From Halieaceae bacterium (GTDB lineage: Bacteria > Pseudomonadota > Gammaproteobacteria > Pseudomonadales > Halieaceae): a stretch of DNA of 50,815 nt. The stretch spans positions 13,561 to 64,375 of the forward strand of contig NYTE01000049.1 of the NCBI GenBank assembly GCA_002683335.1, written 5' to 3'. The position numbers and the translations under genes are program-made. Below, piece by piece: positions 1-8,403 of this stretch (the first letter of the stretch is position 1; each line of letters opens with the position of its first letter). Under the pieces are notes generated by a model. It was not told the DNA's origin, searched no databases, and saw nothing but the letters and a program-made list of their open reading frames with translations.

Positions 1-657
1 CTGGGCATCGATATTACTCGGGAGCGGATCCCAGTTGTTCCGGCTGCCCACTACACCTGCGGAGGGGTAGTGGTAAATCAGTATGGCGCTACAGACGTAC
101 CCGGATTATACGTAGTCGGAGAATCTGCCTGCACTGGGCTCCATGGCGCTAATCGCATGGCCAGCAATTCACTACTGGAGTGCTTTGTCTACGCGCAATC
201 TGCAGCTGAGCAGATAGCGAAGTCCCTGATCCCGCAAAATACCAGCCCCGTTCCCTGGGATGACAGCCGAGTCAGGGATTCTGACGAGAGAGTGGTCATT
301 CAACACAACTGGCAAGAATTGAGGCGGCTAATGTGGGACTATGTGGGCATCGTCAGAACGACTCGCCGCCTCGAGTACGCGGCTCAACGCATCGCGCTGC
401 TAGAGCGAGAGGTGCGGGGCTACTACGCTCGATTCCAGATCAGTCGCCCCTTACTCGAAATGCGCAATCTAGCCAGGGTTGCTGGATTGATGGTTGAATC
501 TGCACAGGGTCGAAAAGAGAGTCGCGGACTCCATTTTAATTCCGACTACCCCGACACCTCCCCCTTGATATGGGACTCTATTCTAATACCACAGAACTTT
601 GATCGTCACACGGCGCTGGATGGCGCCATAGATCAACTGCCCGAGTACGCTTCGTAA
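1..657 (+). CDS. nadB: L-aspartate oxidase, C-terminal part (cut by window edge)
   Basis: Cytoplasmic flavoenzyme that oxidises L-aspartate to iminoaspartate, the first step of de novo NAD synthesis. The frame is open from base 1, so the gene begins before the window; the GTG at 70 in the ORF track is internal. The visible part has the C-terminal segment of the FAD fold ([22 protein letters not shown], typical of the succinate dehydrogenase/NadB flavoprotein family). A helical capping domain follows, with the NadB-like WDYVGIVR segment. The N-terminal FAD-binding motif and most catalytic residues lie outside the window. It converges on sdhE with a 4-base gap. The order nadB-sdhE-ygfZ is common in pseudomonad-like genomes, which supports the call over fumarate reductase or SdhA. 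Confidence 0.93.
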   Translation: MGIDITRERIPVVPAAHYTCGGVVVNQYGATDVPGLYVVGESACTGLHGANRMASNSLLECFVYAQSAAEQIAKSLIPQNTSPVPWDDSRVRDSDERVVIQHNWQELRRLMWDYVGIVRTTRRLEYAAQRIALLEREVRGYYARFQISRPLLEMRNLARVAGLMVESAQGRKESRGLHFNSDYPDTSPLIWDSILIPQNFDRHTALDGAIDQLPEYAS

Positions 658-661
658 CGAG

Positions 662-919
662 TCAAGCGTTGATCTGGTGAAAAACCCTTATAGCGTCGAC
701 AATCGGGAAAAAGCGGGTTTCCTTCAACCTAGCGCGCCCCATGATCCATTCCAAAAGGTCCTGATCACCCTCGTACAACAATTCGCGATAGAGGCTACGT
801 AACGGCGCCTCCAACTCAACAAATCGGTCCTCAACAAACGGCGATAGCAACAGATCCAGCTCGAGAAGACCCCGACGGCTTGCCCACTTCGCTCTGTTCC
901 ACTCCTCTCGCTGATCCAT
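662..919 (-). CDS. sdhE: Succinate dehydrogenase FAD assembly factor SdhE
   Basis: Small soluble protein (85 aa, the usual family length) that helps attach FAD covalently to the flavoprotein subunit of succinate dehydrogenase. The family signature is clear: SRRGLLELD near residue 14, with the RGxxE motif, then a compact helical bundle with a YEGDQDLLEWIMGR segment typical of the old YgfY/CptB family. It is divergent from ygfZ, with 54 bases between the starts, and convergent with nadB. The membrane partner gene ygfX (cptA), found beside sdhE in enterics, is absent here. Confidence 0.93.
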   Translation of the reverse strand: MDQREEWNRAKWASRRGLLELDLLLSPFVEDRFVELEAPLRSLYRELLYEGDQDLLEWIMGRARLKETRFFPIVDAIRVFHQINA

Positions 920-973
920 ATTGTCGATCTAAACTCGCCCACTAATCTTGTAGTATAGGGCTTCACACAACAG

Positions 974-1891
974 GTGCAGAAAAAAGTGGCAACTTCCTCC
1001 CCCCCTCTTCCCGATCCATGCGACACGCCAAATGAGTGTATCTTGCAACTAAACGGACCTGACGCTAGGCAGTTTCTACAGGGCCAAACCACTGCTGACT
1101 TCCAGAAAGCCCCCGTCGGTGCGACGGTGCACACGGCATTTTGCAATCCAAAGGGAAGAGTCCTTGCCGATGCGCTCGCTGTCATCATCGCCGACGATAC
1201 TGTTTTGCTAAGAGGACGAAAGCCCGTCATGGAGGCCTTGTCGGCCCACCTCACACCCTTCCTTGCATTCTCAAAATCCGCACTGACAACAATGCAATGG
1301 GCGGTGGTCGGGAGCGGACCTCCATCAGGCTTGCAAACTGAACCCGTTAGCGCTCAATTAATCGAAGAAAATGATGCCGTCACCGCGGTTGTCATCAACC
1401 GAGGTAAGGGATTCATTGAATACTGGCAGGAAGACACATCGGTGATCCAGCCTGACCCAGAACACATCGTTCCCCTCGCCCGTGTTGATTATGAGACAGC
1501 GCGAGCGCGAGTAGAGTCATCTACTATTGGGGCCTATTTGCCACAGGATCTCAATTACGACCTTAATGAGACGGTAAATTTTACTAAGGGCTGTTACACC
1601 GGCCAGGAGATTGTCGCGCGCCTCCACTATCGTGGGACACCCAAGCGTCGCCTCTACCGCGCCATAATCGCCAATACTTCAGAAACGTCAGCTCCAGGAG
1701 ACGGCATTACCAACGCTGAAGGGCAGCGAGTCGGCAGTATCGTCAATACGCTTCCCGTAGAAGAACAACTTGGCGTGCTTATCGAGGTCATGCCGGATAG
1801 CACACATGGCCCCTTGCTCACCCGCGAGCAGGGCCTGGCCCTCTCATCGCTGGAAGCTTGTCATCCGGTTGCTGACCAATCGATGGGCTGA
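974..1891 (+). CDS. ygfZ: Folate-binding Fe-S cluster repair protein YgfZ
   Basis: Homologue of the aminomethyltransferase (GcvT) fold that binds tetrahydrofolate and supports assembly or repair of certain Fe-S enzymes such as MiaB. The diagnostic motif KGCYTGQE, with its conserved cysteine, lies near residue 206. The N-terminal GPDARQFLQGQTTAD segment is typical of the family. At 305 aa it is close to the E. coli protein. The start is a GTG at 974 without a strong Shine-Dalgarno site, so a slightly later start is possible. The 3' end overlaps ung by 31 bases on the opposite strand. Confidence 0.93.
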   Translation: MQKKVATSSPPLPDPCDTPNECILQLNGPDARQFLQGQTTADFQKAPVGATVHTAFCNPKGRVLADALAVIIADDTVLLRGRKPVMEALSAHLTPFLAFSKSALTTMQWAVVGSGPPSGLQTEPVSAQLIEENDAVTAVVINRGKGFIEYWQEDTSVIQPDPEHIVPLARVDYETARARVESSTIGAYLPQDLNYDLNETVNFTKGCYTGQEIVARLHYRGTPKRRLYRAIIANTSETSAPGDGITNAEGQRVGSIVNTLPVEEQLGVLIEVMPDSTHGPLLTREQGLALSSLEACHPVADQSMG

Positions 1892-2562
1892 CACCCTTTT
1901 GACAGTAAAAATCGATTTGCCTGGCTGAAATGTTTGCAGCCAAAAAAACCCCTATGTGCCGACAGCGGCGACGGATGAGGTGCAGACAGCACGCAATGTT
2001 TTCGTCGGTCGATCACCGCCCCTTTTGCCTGAGCCTGTTTCCCCCATAGCAAAAACACGACGGGCCGATCGCCACTGTTGATTACTGATATGACCTTGTC
2101 GGTAAAGGCTTCCCAGCCCCTTCCCTGATGGGACCCAGGAGAACCATGCTCGACAGACAGTACGCTATTGAGCAACAGTACACCCTGCTCCGCCCACCCG
2201 ATGAGTTCACCATGGGTTGGAGGAGCGATCGAGAGATCGGCTTGCAATTCGGCAAAAATATTTCGCAGTGACGGCGGTATGGCCTGCCCCCTTCTTACTG
2301 AGAAACTTAGCCCATTTGCTTGATGAGCACCGTGATAAGGGTCTTGCCCGATCAAAACAACACGGACCTGCGACGGAGGTGTAGCGTCAAGCGCTGCAAA
2401 GAATTCTCTGCCGGGCGGGTAAATCGCCTTACCCGCACTCTTTTCAACTGTGAGGAAAAGCTTCAGATCGGCCATGTAAGAGCTCGCGAACTCGGTCTTC
2501 AACAGCGAGAGCCACTCCCCACACGGTCGAATACCCTCAAGCCCCTCAACATGATGGGTCAT
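1861..2562 (-). CDS. ung: Uracil-DNA glycosylase (family 1)
   Basis: Removes uracil from DNA as the first step of base excision repair. All family 1 motifs are present: the water-activating loop GQDPYHG (Asp about residue 74), LLNSVLSVE, VVFLLWGKQAQ, and the DNA-intercalation loop HPSPLSAHRGF (His about 196). The start chosen here, M25 of the track ORF, gives 233 aa, the normal length. It overlaps the stop codon of rarD in an ATGA arrangement, suggesting translational coupling. The 3' end runs 31 bases into the opposite-strand ygfZ coding sequence. Confidence 0.96.
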   Translation of the reverse strand: MTHHVEGLEGIRPCGEWLSLLKTEFASSYMADLKLFLTVEKSAGKAIYPPGREFFAALDATPPSQVRVVLIGQDPYHGAHQANGLSFSVRRGQAIPPSLRNIFAELQADLSIAPPTHGELIGWAEQGVLLLNSVLSVEHGSPGSHQGRGWEAFTDKVISVINSGDRPVVFLLWGKQAQAKGAVIDRRKHCVLSAPHPSPLSAHRGFFGCKHFSQANRFLLSKGCQPIDWSATG

Positions 2563-3458
2563 GGACCCACGCCCCTGCTGCGTCGTCGCATCTGCACAAG
2601 ACCTCCGCCAGAAACCAACAACACCCCCAACCATACAAACGAAAACGACACCATGGTGACAACATCGATCGTTTCACCAAGTACCGTTTGGGCAACCAGC
2701 AGCTGCAGAGAGGGTCCCAGATATGAAGTGTAACCAACCACGCTTAAAGGCAGCAGCCGCGCAGCAGCAATATAGGTCAGCAACGGCGCCGTAGTGTATA
2801 CCCCTGCCAGCAAAAGGAATGTATCGACCCGCCAACCGTGAATCCCCACCCCCCCACCGGCGGTTATCCATAACCAGACCAATGCAAAAGGAGACATGCA
2901 CACAGTCTCAATAAATAAACCCTGAATCGTGTCTGCGGCGATTTTTTTTCTAATGACTCCGTACAGTGCAAAGCTAGTGGACACAACGAGACTAATCCAA
3001 GGCAACGCGCCGTATGAAAATAACTGTATTGCCACAGCAAAAATGGCTAGCGCGATCGCGAGGCGTTGGGTGGTACCCAGAGTTTCATGGAAGACCAGTC
3101 TACCCACGGCGATTGTGAGCAATGGCAACATGAAATATCCAAGACTTGCCTCAGTGGCGCGACCCACCGTCACCGCATAAACAAAGACCCCCCAATTCAT
3201 ACTCAGCAAAGCGGCTGCCAGCAGACTCCAAAAAAAGGTGCTAGGCACCCTCACAAGAGCCCAGGTTGAGCGCAGTCGGCCAGTCAATATTACAATGATC
3301 AAAGCGATTGGCAGGCTCCAAATCGCTCTGTGTGCCACTACGTCAATGGCATCAACGGGCTTGGTCTCAATCCAGAACAGGGCCGCAAGACCCCAAATAA
3401 TATTGGCAACAATCGCCAGCGAGAGTCCATAACGGAGCTGCTGTGCCGAATACTCCAC
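2559..3458 (-). CDS. rarD: RarD-type EamA/DMT transporter
   Basis: Inner-membrane protein of the drug/metabolite transporter superfamily, RarD subfamily. It is 299 aa with about ten hydrophobic segments. The N-terminus (YGLSLAIVANIIWGLAALFW) and the following VVAHRAIWSLP segment are typical of RarD proteins, often annotated as chloramphenicol-sensitive proteins although the natural substrate is unknown. It starts with GTG behind a strong GGAGG site and ends in the ATGA overlap with ung. The substrate cannot be deduced from sequence. Confidence 0.88.
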   Translation of the reverse strand: MEYSAQQLRYGLSLAIVANIIWGLAALFWIETKPVDAIDVVAHRAIWSLPIALIIVILTGRLRSTWALVRVPSTFFWSLLAAALLSMNWGVFVYAVTVGRATEASLGYFMLPLLTIAVGRLVFHETLGTTQRLAIALAIFAVAIQLFSYGALPWISLVVSTSFALYGVIRKKIAADTIQGLFIETVCMSPFALVWLWITAGGGVGIHGWRVDTFLLLAGVYTTAPLLTYIAAARLLPLSVVGYTSYLGPSLQLLVAQTVLGETIDVVTMVSFSFVWLGVLLVSGGGLVQMRRRSRGVGP

Positions 3459-3625
3459 TCACCCTCCTCCCGTTTAGCCCAACTTTGTCGCACTCGATAC
3501 ATCACGACGGGCGCAGCATACATCAGCTACATTTCGCGTTATCCCATCCTTAGTACACCTTTTCAACGGCAAAGAACCACAGTAGCCTCGTGCAAAATTT
3601 GCATCGGCAACCCATTCTGGAATCC

Positions 3626-4354
3626 ATGTCCTTTTTCAACACGCGCCCTATTGCGGCAATGTCTCTTGCGGTGTACTGGCTACTCTTCGCTACAATCATT
3701 TCACGAGCCGATAACCGCCAGCTGACAACGCAGGCGGACGCCGCCTGGGAGGGCGCAATTGTCAAAATAGAGGTGCCAATCGTTCGTAGCGTCAAAGGTT
3801 ATCCACGCCATTTTCTAGAGCGATGTAGCGCTACAATCATTTCACCCGGACCGCGTCCTGTGCTCATCAGCGCATGGCACTGCTTTGAAGGATATGACGC
3901 TATGGCTTCTCCAGCACAAACATTAACCAAAGATGGCCCTGTCTCCCTCGAGCTTCTGGCATCGGGAGGATCAATGCAAAACGACTGGGCCTTGCTTACC
4001 AGTAAGGCCGATTGGATACCCACTGCCTGGATTCCTATCGCGCGCGATAGAGCAGAGAAGGGAGCCCGCGTCAGCGCGGCCGGTTTCAGCCGGCCACCTG
4101 CGAGCGGCTCTACAGACTTGGAGAGCCCGCTGGATCGTGCCTTGGTTATTGACTCAGACTGCCGTGTGGCAGAAGCCAGCTCACCGCCCATCGCGTCAAG
4201 CTGCGTCATTCAACAAGGTGCTTCTGGCGGGGCTATATTAGGGAGAACTCAGAGCGGCAGCCTTCGCGTTTACGGGGTTATTTCTGCCGGTGATAGCAAA
4301 AGTGTGAGCTATTTTTATCCGGCGGACTTGCTGTTGTCACGAATCCGGCCCTGA
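3626..4354 (+). CDS. Secreted trypsin-like serine protease (S1 family)
   Basis: Probable exported serine endopeptidase. From the chosen ATG (M13 of the track ORF, with TGGAA five bases upstream) it is 242 aa. It begins with a hydrophobic signal-peptide-like stretch (residues about 9-27). The triad is visible: His85 in SAWHCFEG, Asp120 in QNDWALL, Ser200 in QGASGGAI. There is no PDZ domain, so it is not DegP/DegS. The alternative start is GTG 3590. The gene stands alone; its last 40 bases overlap trhO on the other strand. The substrate is unknown. Confidence 0.82.
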   Translation: MSFFNTRPIAAMSLAVYWLLFATIISRADNRQLTTQADAAWEGAIVKIEVPIVRSVKGYPRHFLERCSATIISPGPRPVLISAWHCFEGYDAMASPAQTLTKDGPVSLELLASGGSMQNDWALLTSKADWIPTAWIPIARDRAEKGARVSAAGFSRPPASGSTDLESPLDRALVIDSDCRVAEASSPPIASSCVIQQGASGGAILGRTQSGSLRVYGVISAGDSKSVSYFYPADLLLSRIRP

Positions 4355-5313
4355 CTAGGGCGCTCACGTTGCTGCCGCGCCGGTGGCGGCCCACCAATGT
4401 GGCGTTGGCCTCGACTTGCCGCGAGGTCTACCTGTTTTTGTCGCTCTAATAAGCGCGCCTTCCTATCATCCGTCAACTGCTCATAGCAGTGCGGACAAGA
4501 GACGCCCTTTTGGTAATGCACAGATGATTTCTCCCGCTCGGTAATGGGGTGCCTACAGGCATAGCACTGATCAAAGCTGCCTTTTGCTAACCGATGATTA
4601 ACTGCCACGCGAGAATCAAACACAAAACACTCACCCTGCCAACGTGATTCCGACTCGGGGATCTCCTCCAGATACTTGAGAATGCCTCCCTTTAGATGCC
4701 ACACCTCACCAAATCCCTCCGAAACCAGCAAAGAAGTGGATTTCTCACAGCGGATTCCTCCCGTGCAGAACATGGCTATTTTTTTGTGTTCGTCCGAACG
4801 TAAGTTATCCCGCACCCACTGCGGAAAATCGCGAAAATTTTTGGTGCCCGGGTTCACGGCGCCCCTGAAACTCCCGATTGCCGCTTCGTAGTCGTTACGG
4901 GTATCAATCAACAGGCATTCGGGATCATCAACGAGCGCATTCCACTGGCTTGGATTGGCATAGTGGCCAACGCAAACACTGGGGTCGATATCGTCGACCC
5001 CCATCGTCACGATCTCTCGCTTTAGCTTCACTTTCATTCGATGGAATGGATCCGCGTTATGGAATGACTCTTTCCAGTCGAGCCCCTCGAACCGAGGATC
5101 TGTCAGTAACCAGTCAATAACACGCTGGATACCCAGACGCGTACCTGCGATGGTGCCGTTAATACCCTCACGGGCGAGTAGCAAAGTGCCTTTGAGGCCG
5201 GCCTGCTGGCACACACCCAGCAAGGGCGCTTTCAATTGCTCGAAATCCTCGAGCGAAACAAAGCGGTATAGCGCCACAACAAGGCGATCTTCCGGCTTGC
5301 CGCCCACCGTCAT
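4315..5313 (-). CDS. trhO: tRNA uridine(34) hydroxylase TrhO (YceA), rhodanese type
   Basis: Oxygen-dependent hydroxylase that makes 5-hydroxyuridine at the wobble position of tRNAs, leading to cmo5U/mo5U. From M38 of the track ORF (5313) the protein is 332 aa. It has an N-terminal acylphosphatase-like domain ([20 protein letters not shown]) and a rhodanese domain with the catalytic Cys183 in [13 protein letters not shown]-terminal cysteine cluster follows (CYACRHPI and CPHCYEQL) before a basic tail. The ATG overlaps the stop of the bolA-like gene as ATGA, which fixes the start. The 3' end overlaps the S1 protease gene by 40 bases. Confidence 0.95.
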   Translation of the reverse strand: MTVGGKPEDRLVVALYRFVSLEDFEQLKAPLLGVCQQAGLKGTLLLAREGINGTIAGTRLGIQRVIDWLLTDPRFEGLDWKESFHNADPFHRMKVKLKREIVTMGVDDIDPSVCVGHYANPSQWNALVDDPECLLIDTRNDYEAAIGSFRGAVNPGTKNFRDFPQWVRDNLRSDEHKKIAMFCTGGIRCEKSTSLLVSEGFGEVWHLKGGILKYLEEIPESESRWQGECFVFDSRVAVNHRLAKGSFDQCYACRHPITEREKSSVHYQKGVSCPHCYEQLTDDRKARLLERQKQVDLAASRGQRHIGGPPPARQQRERPSQGRIRDNSKSAG

Positions 5314-5621
5314 TTCCCCGTACCGCCCCTGCAATCGGGGGAGGCTGGCGCGCCATCTGATACGGCCCACTCTTCCGCAGTGTAAGTGTGCAGCGCCAAC
5401 GCATGGACCGGCCCCGCTAACCATGAGGCCAACGTGCCATAAACCGCTTGATGACGCTTCACACTTCTTGCACCCACGAAACGTTGGCTGACCAAGGTCA
5501 CTTTGAAATGGCTCTCCGATCCGGGCGGAACATTGTGGCGATGGCTCTCATTCTCCACGCTGAGAAAAGAGGGCTCGAATGACGAGGTTAGCGCTTCGGT
5601 GATTTCTTCTTGGATCGTCAT
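5310..5621 (-). CDS. BolA family protein
   Basis: Small (103 aa) BolA-like protein. The family acts with monothiol glutaredoxins in Fe-S handling and, for E. coli BolA, in morphology and stress regulation. The core is visible: [22 protein letters not shown] with the family FxG and RHxxVY elements, then [14 protein letters not shown] nonconserved tail (about 18 aa) follows. It is the first gene of a two-gene unit with trhO, joined by an ATGA overlap. It is nearer to BolA than to the shorter IbaG paralogue, but I leave the symbol empty. Confidence 0.9.
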   Translation of the reverse strand: MTIQEEITEALTSSFEPSFLSVENESHRHNVPPGSESHFKVTLVSQRFVGARSVKRHQAVYGTLASWLAGPVHALALHTYTAEEWAVSDGAPASPDCRGGTGK

Positions 5622-5672
5622 GAGTCTAATCTGGCACTATGTCATGTTAGTTTACGATGAATCTTCCAAAAC

Positions 5673-6149
5673 ATGTGCCCAAAGATTCCCATGCACCCAG
5701 TCTCAGACAATCTGATTAAAAACACAGCACCACCACTATGGCGCCACGTATTCGCCATGGTCTACGACAGCTTGCTGATAATACCTTTATTCATGGCCGC
5801 CACAGCACTGTGGGTTTCTATTTGGGGGCCCACTGAAAATGCGCGGATCCAAGCTGTACCGCCGGCCCTGCAATGGTTGTCGTGGAGCATCATCCTGCTG
5901 TTGTTTTTCGGACTATTCTGGCGAAGGGGCGGACAGACACTGGGCATGCAAGCCTGGCGAATAAAGCTGATCTCCGAGCATGGGGGTCAACCTACGTGGC
6001 GACAGGTGTTGCTGCGCATAGTGGGAGCGTCTCTCTCTGTGCTCGCCTTGGGCGGCGGATTTCTCTGGAGGTTCGTACCGCCAGAGTATCGATACTGGCA
6101 TGACGCGCTATCGAGCACCCGGTTAGTGCTGGTCCCGAAGCCGCAGTGA
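5673..6149 (+). CDS. RDD family membrane protein
   Basis: Integral membrane protein of 158 aa with an RDD domain. There are about three hydrophobic segments (residues about 27-50, 66-85, 115-130). RDD-like sequence appears at FAMVYDSLLIIPLF, GQTLGMQAWRIKLI and YWHDALSSTRLV. Function is unknown for most of the family. The start is uncertain: ATG 5673 or ATG 5691, neither with a strong ribosome site. Its place next to lptG-lptF and opposite pepA-holC-valS matches pseudomonad gene order. Confidence 0.85.
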   Translation: MCPKIPMHPVSDNLIKNTAPPLWRHVFAMVYDSLLIIPLFMAATALWVSIWGPTENARIQAVPPALQWLSWSIILLLFFGLFWRRGGQTLGMQAWRIKLISEHGGQPTWRQVLLRIVGASLSVLALGGGFLWRFVPPEYRYWHDALSSTRLVLVPKPQ

Positions 6150-6158
6150 GACCCCTCG

Positions 6159-7220
6159 TTAAGCACGCCGCCAGAGTAACCACATTCCACCCAACCAGCA
6201 TGCTGCAATAGGTGACAGCGCGGCCAGAAACGGGTCGTAACCAAAAATCAGACTGGCGGGACCAAAAAAATCCTGGCTAATTCTAAAGGCCACTCCCACA
6301 ATAATTCCGACGAAAACGCGTGCCGCCATGGTCCCTTCCCGCAGTGGGCCAAAAATAAAGGACATTGCCACTAAAACCAGAGCAAGCGTGGCCAAGGGTT
6401 GTAAGACTTTCCGCCAAAACGCCAGCTCAATATCGACAAATACCATACCCTGTCTCTGCAGGTATCGCGCATACGGCCACAGCTGCAATATCGGCAGTGT
6501 CTCGGGCTCAACCACATCGAGGGTCAGTAGTTGAGGTGTAATCGCCGTATCCCATCGCCACAGCGTATCCCGCTGAATTGCTGTACCCCCCTCTTGAACG
6601 TGCGTGGAGCGCACTTGTTCCAGCATCCAGTGATCTCCCGCATGGGTGCCTCGTTCGGCAACCAAAGACCTTACCAACCGATACTCCTCATCAAAGGTTA
6701 ATAACGTCACTCCATAGGCAATGCCACCTCGCTGAACGGCGTCAACATGAATAAACGTATTCCCATCGCGGTTCCACGCTCCAAATCGACCCGCTACCGC
6801 GGATTCTGAGCGCTGCGCCAGAGCGCGATGACTCATCGCCAACTGCTCGGAGTGAGGTGCGACGAACTCCCCCACGGCGAACCCGAACATCGCCATTACC
6901 AAGGCAGGTTTCAAAACCATAAATGCAATCCCGGCAAGTGAAACACCGGACGCTCGGACTATCACTAGCTCACTCGACGCGGCGAGACGCCCGAGAGCGA
7001 CAAGCGCACCAATCAATGCGGCAAACGGAATGAACTCGTGAATTCTACGAGGAACCGTATAACCGACGTAAACCAATACATCAGCGAATTGGTAGCCATT
7101 GCCAATATCATCGGATTCATCAATGATCGAAATCAGCGAATCCAGCCCCGTCAGCAGCAACAGGACTGCCAGCGTTGCCACCAACACCGCACGACCAATG
7201 TAATAATCAAATTTGCGCAT
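6159..7220 (-). CDS. lptG: LPS export ABC transporter permease LptG
   Basis: Inner-membrane permease which, with LptF and the ATPase LptB, extracts lipopolysaccharide and feeds it to the LptC-A-D bridge. It is 353 aa with the YjgP/YjgQ layout: two N-terminal membrane segments, a periplasmic beta-jellyroll (residues about 130-255), then several C-terminal membrane segments. The N-terminus FDYYIGRAVLVATLAVLLLL is typical. It follows lptF on the same strand with a 14-base overlap, indicating one operon. Confidence 0.94.
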   Translation of the reverse strand: MRKFDYYIGRAVLVATLAVLLLLTGLDSLISIIDESDDIGNGYQFADVLVYVGYTVPRRIHEFIPFAALIGALVALGRLAASSELVIVRASGVSLAGIAFMVLKPALVMAMFGFAVGEFVAPHSEQLAMSHRALAQRSESAVAGRFGAWNRDGNTFIHVDAVQRGGIAYGVTLLTFDEEYRLVRSLVAERGTHAGDHWMLEQVRSTHVQEGGTAIQRDTLWRWDTAITPQLLTLDVVEPETLPILQLWPYARYLQRQGMVFVDIELAFWRKVLQPLATLALVLVAMSFIFGPLREGTMAARVFVGIIVGVAFRISQDFFGPASLIFGYDPFLAALSPIAACWLGGMWLLWRRA

Positions 7221-8295
7221 ATGCCGGCTTAATCAAGTTTCTCAAACGCTCTGCATTCAACAGCAGCGCAGCCAAAACGCCCATTGCACAGTGCACTGCT
7301 ATCAAGAGCTCCGGCCCAGTGCCCGATTCAATCACCGCGCGACCCTGCGTCAGGCCTAAAAAATAGATCAATAACACCAGCATCGCGGGCCCAATCTTGG
7401 CGTAACGCCCCTTGCGAGCGTCGGTTCTGCTCAGCGCTAACGCAATTAACGCAGCTCCCGGCACCATAAGCGGTAACGAGAGACGCCACCAAAGCGCCCC
7501 GCGCAACTTGGGATCATCGCTGGTCAACAGTGCAGCGGTCGACACCGCCTCGACCTTTCCAGATCGTCGCAGACTATTTCTCGATTCTGGAATGAGTTCA
7601 CCGTAAAGTCCAAACGTGACCTCCTCTAGCTCCCGTTTTCCCGCCGAACCCCGATAACGGCTTCCGCCCCGTAATTCGAGATAACGCCGCCCCGACTGTT
7701 CGTCGATAACAATCTCGCCCTCCCGCGCAAACGTCGCCACATGAGCACCATCCTTCTCGCTCCGCTCGAATACAAAAATATTGTGCATCAAGCCGCTTTC
7801 ATCGATACGCTCTGCATAGGTAACGTAACTACCGCGTCGTTGTTTTCTGAACCGCCCCTCGTTAAGCATGTGCAGACCCTCTGCAGAGCGCGGATTATCT
7901 AACAGCACTTGCGCTCTCGCAGAACCCTCAGGAGCGATGTACAGCGCCAACACAGCTACTGCCAACATCACAAATAATGCCGGCACCATGACATAGACTG
8001 CTAGCCTGCCTGGGCCGACTCCACACGCTTTCAGCACAACCATTTCACTATCTGCATACAAACGACCGAAACTGAGCAAAATGCCAATAAAAAGACCAAG
8101 GGGAAGAATCATTTCCAGAAAGCCAGGCAACTTGAACAGCATGATAGGCAGTAAAACGTCGCCGGTAAGCGAACCCACGGCAGCCTCAGCTAGATAGCGA
8201 ATGAACCGGCCCGCAAATACCACCAAAAAAAGGACAAAACTCACCGCTAGAGTGTGAGTGAGAATATCTCGTGTTAAATAACGGAGGATGCGCAT
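7207..8295 (-). CDS. lptF: LPS export ABC transporter permease LptF
   Basis: Partner permease of LptG in the LptB2FG LPS extractor. It is 362 aa, with N-terminal ILRYLTRDILTHTLAVSFVLF, six predicted membrane segments and a large periplasmic domain in the middle (about 125-255). It contains the LptF-like RFRKQRRGSYVTYAERID region. It is the first gene of lptF-lptG, starting ATG at 8295. It is divergent from pepA, as in many gammaproteobacteria, with an inverted repeat between them. Confidence 0.95.
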   Translation of the reverse strand: MRILRYLTRDILTHTLAVSFVLFLVVFAGRFIRYLAEAAVGSLTGDVLLPIMLFKLPGFLEMILPLGLFIGILLSFGRLYADSEMVVLKACGVGPGRLAVYVMVPALFVMLAVAVLALYIAPEGSARAQVLLDNPRSAEGLHMLNEGRFRKQRRGSYVTYAERIDESGLMHNIFVFERSEKDGAHVATFAREGEIVIDEQSGRRYLELRGGSRYRGSAGKRELEEVTFGLYGELIPESRNSLRRSGKVEAVSTAALLTSDDPKLRGALWWRLSLPLMVPGAALIALALSRTDARKGRYAKIGPAMLVLLIYFLGLTQGRAVIESGTGPELLIAVHCAMGVLAALLLNAERLRNLIKPAYAQI

Positions 8296-8326
8296 GCGAC
8301 CAACCCACTCGCTTCGGTTCCTAACA

Positions 8327-8344
8327 GGGTTATTTCGTTAACCC
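8327..8344. promoter_or_regulatory. Inverted repeat in lptF/pepA intergenic region
   Basis: Perfect 6-bp inverted repeat GGGTTA-N6-TAACCC between the divergent lptF and pepA starts. It has no U tract, so it is not a typical terminator. It could be an operator for either gene, or chance; the short arms make this a weak call. Confidence 0.25.
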
Positions 8345-8403
8345 GCCGGTCATCATACACTAGCACCCTGTCACTCCGACCTTTAATGCCACTAGGAACG
8401 CTC

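Noticed and set aside
724-1254. 176-aa minus-strand ORF over sdhE and ygfZ
   Set aside because: It lies across two well-supported genes in other frames, and its translation has no recognisable motif and an unusual Cys/Arg/Ser-rich composition.
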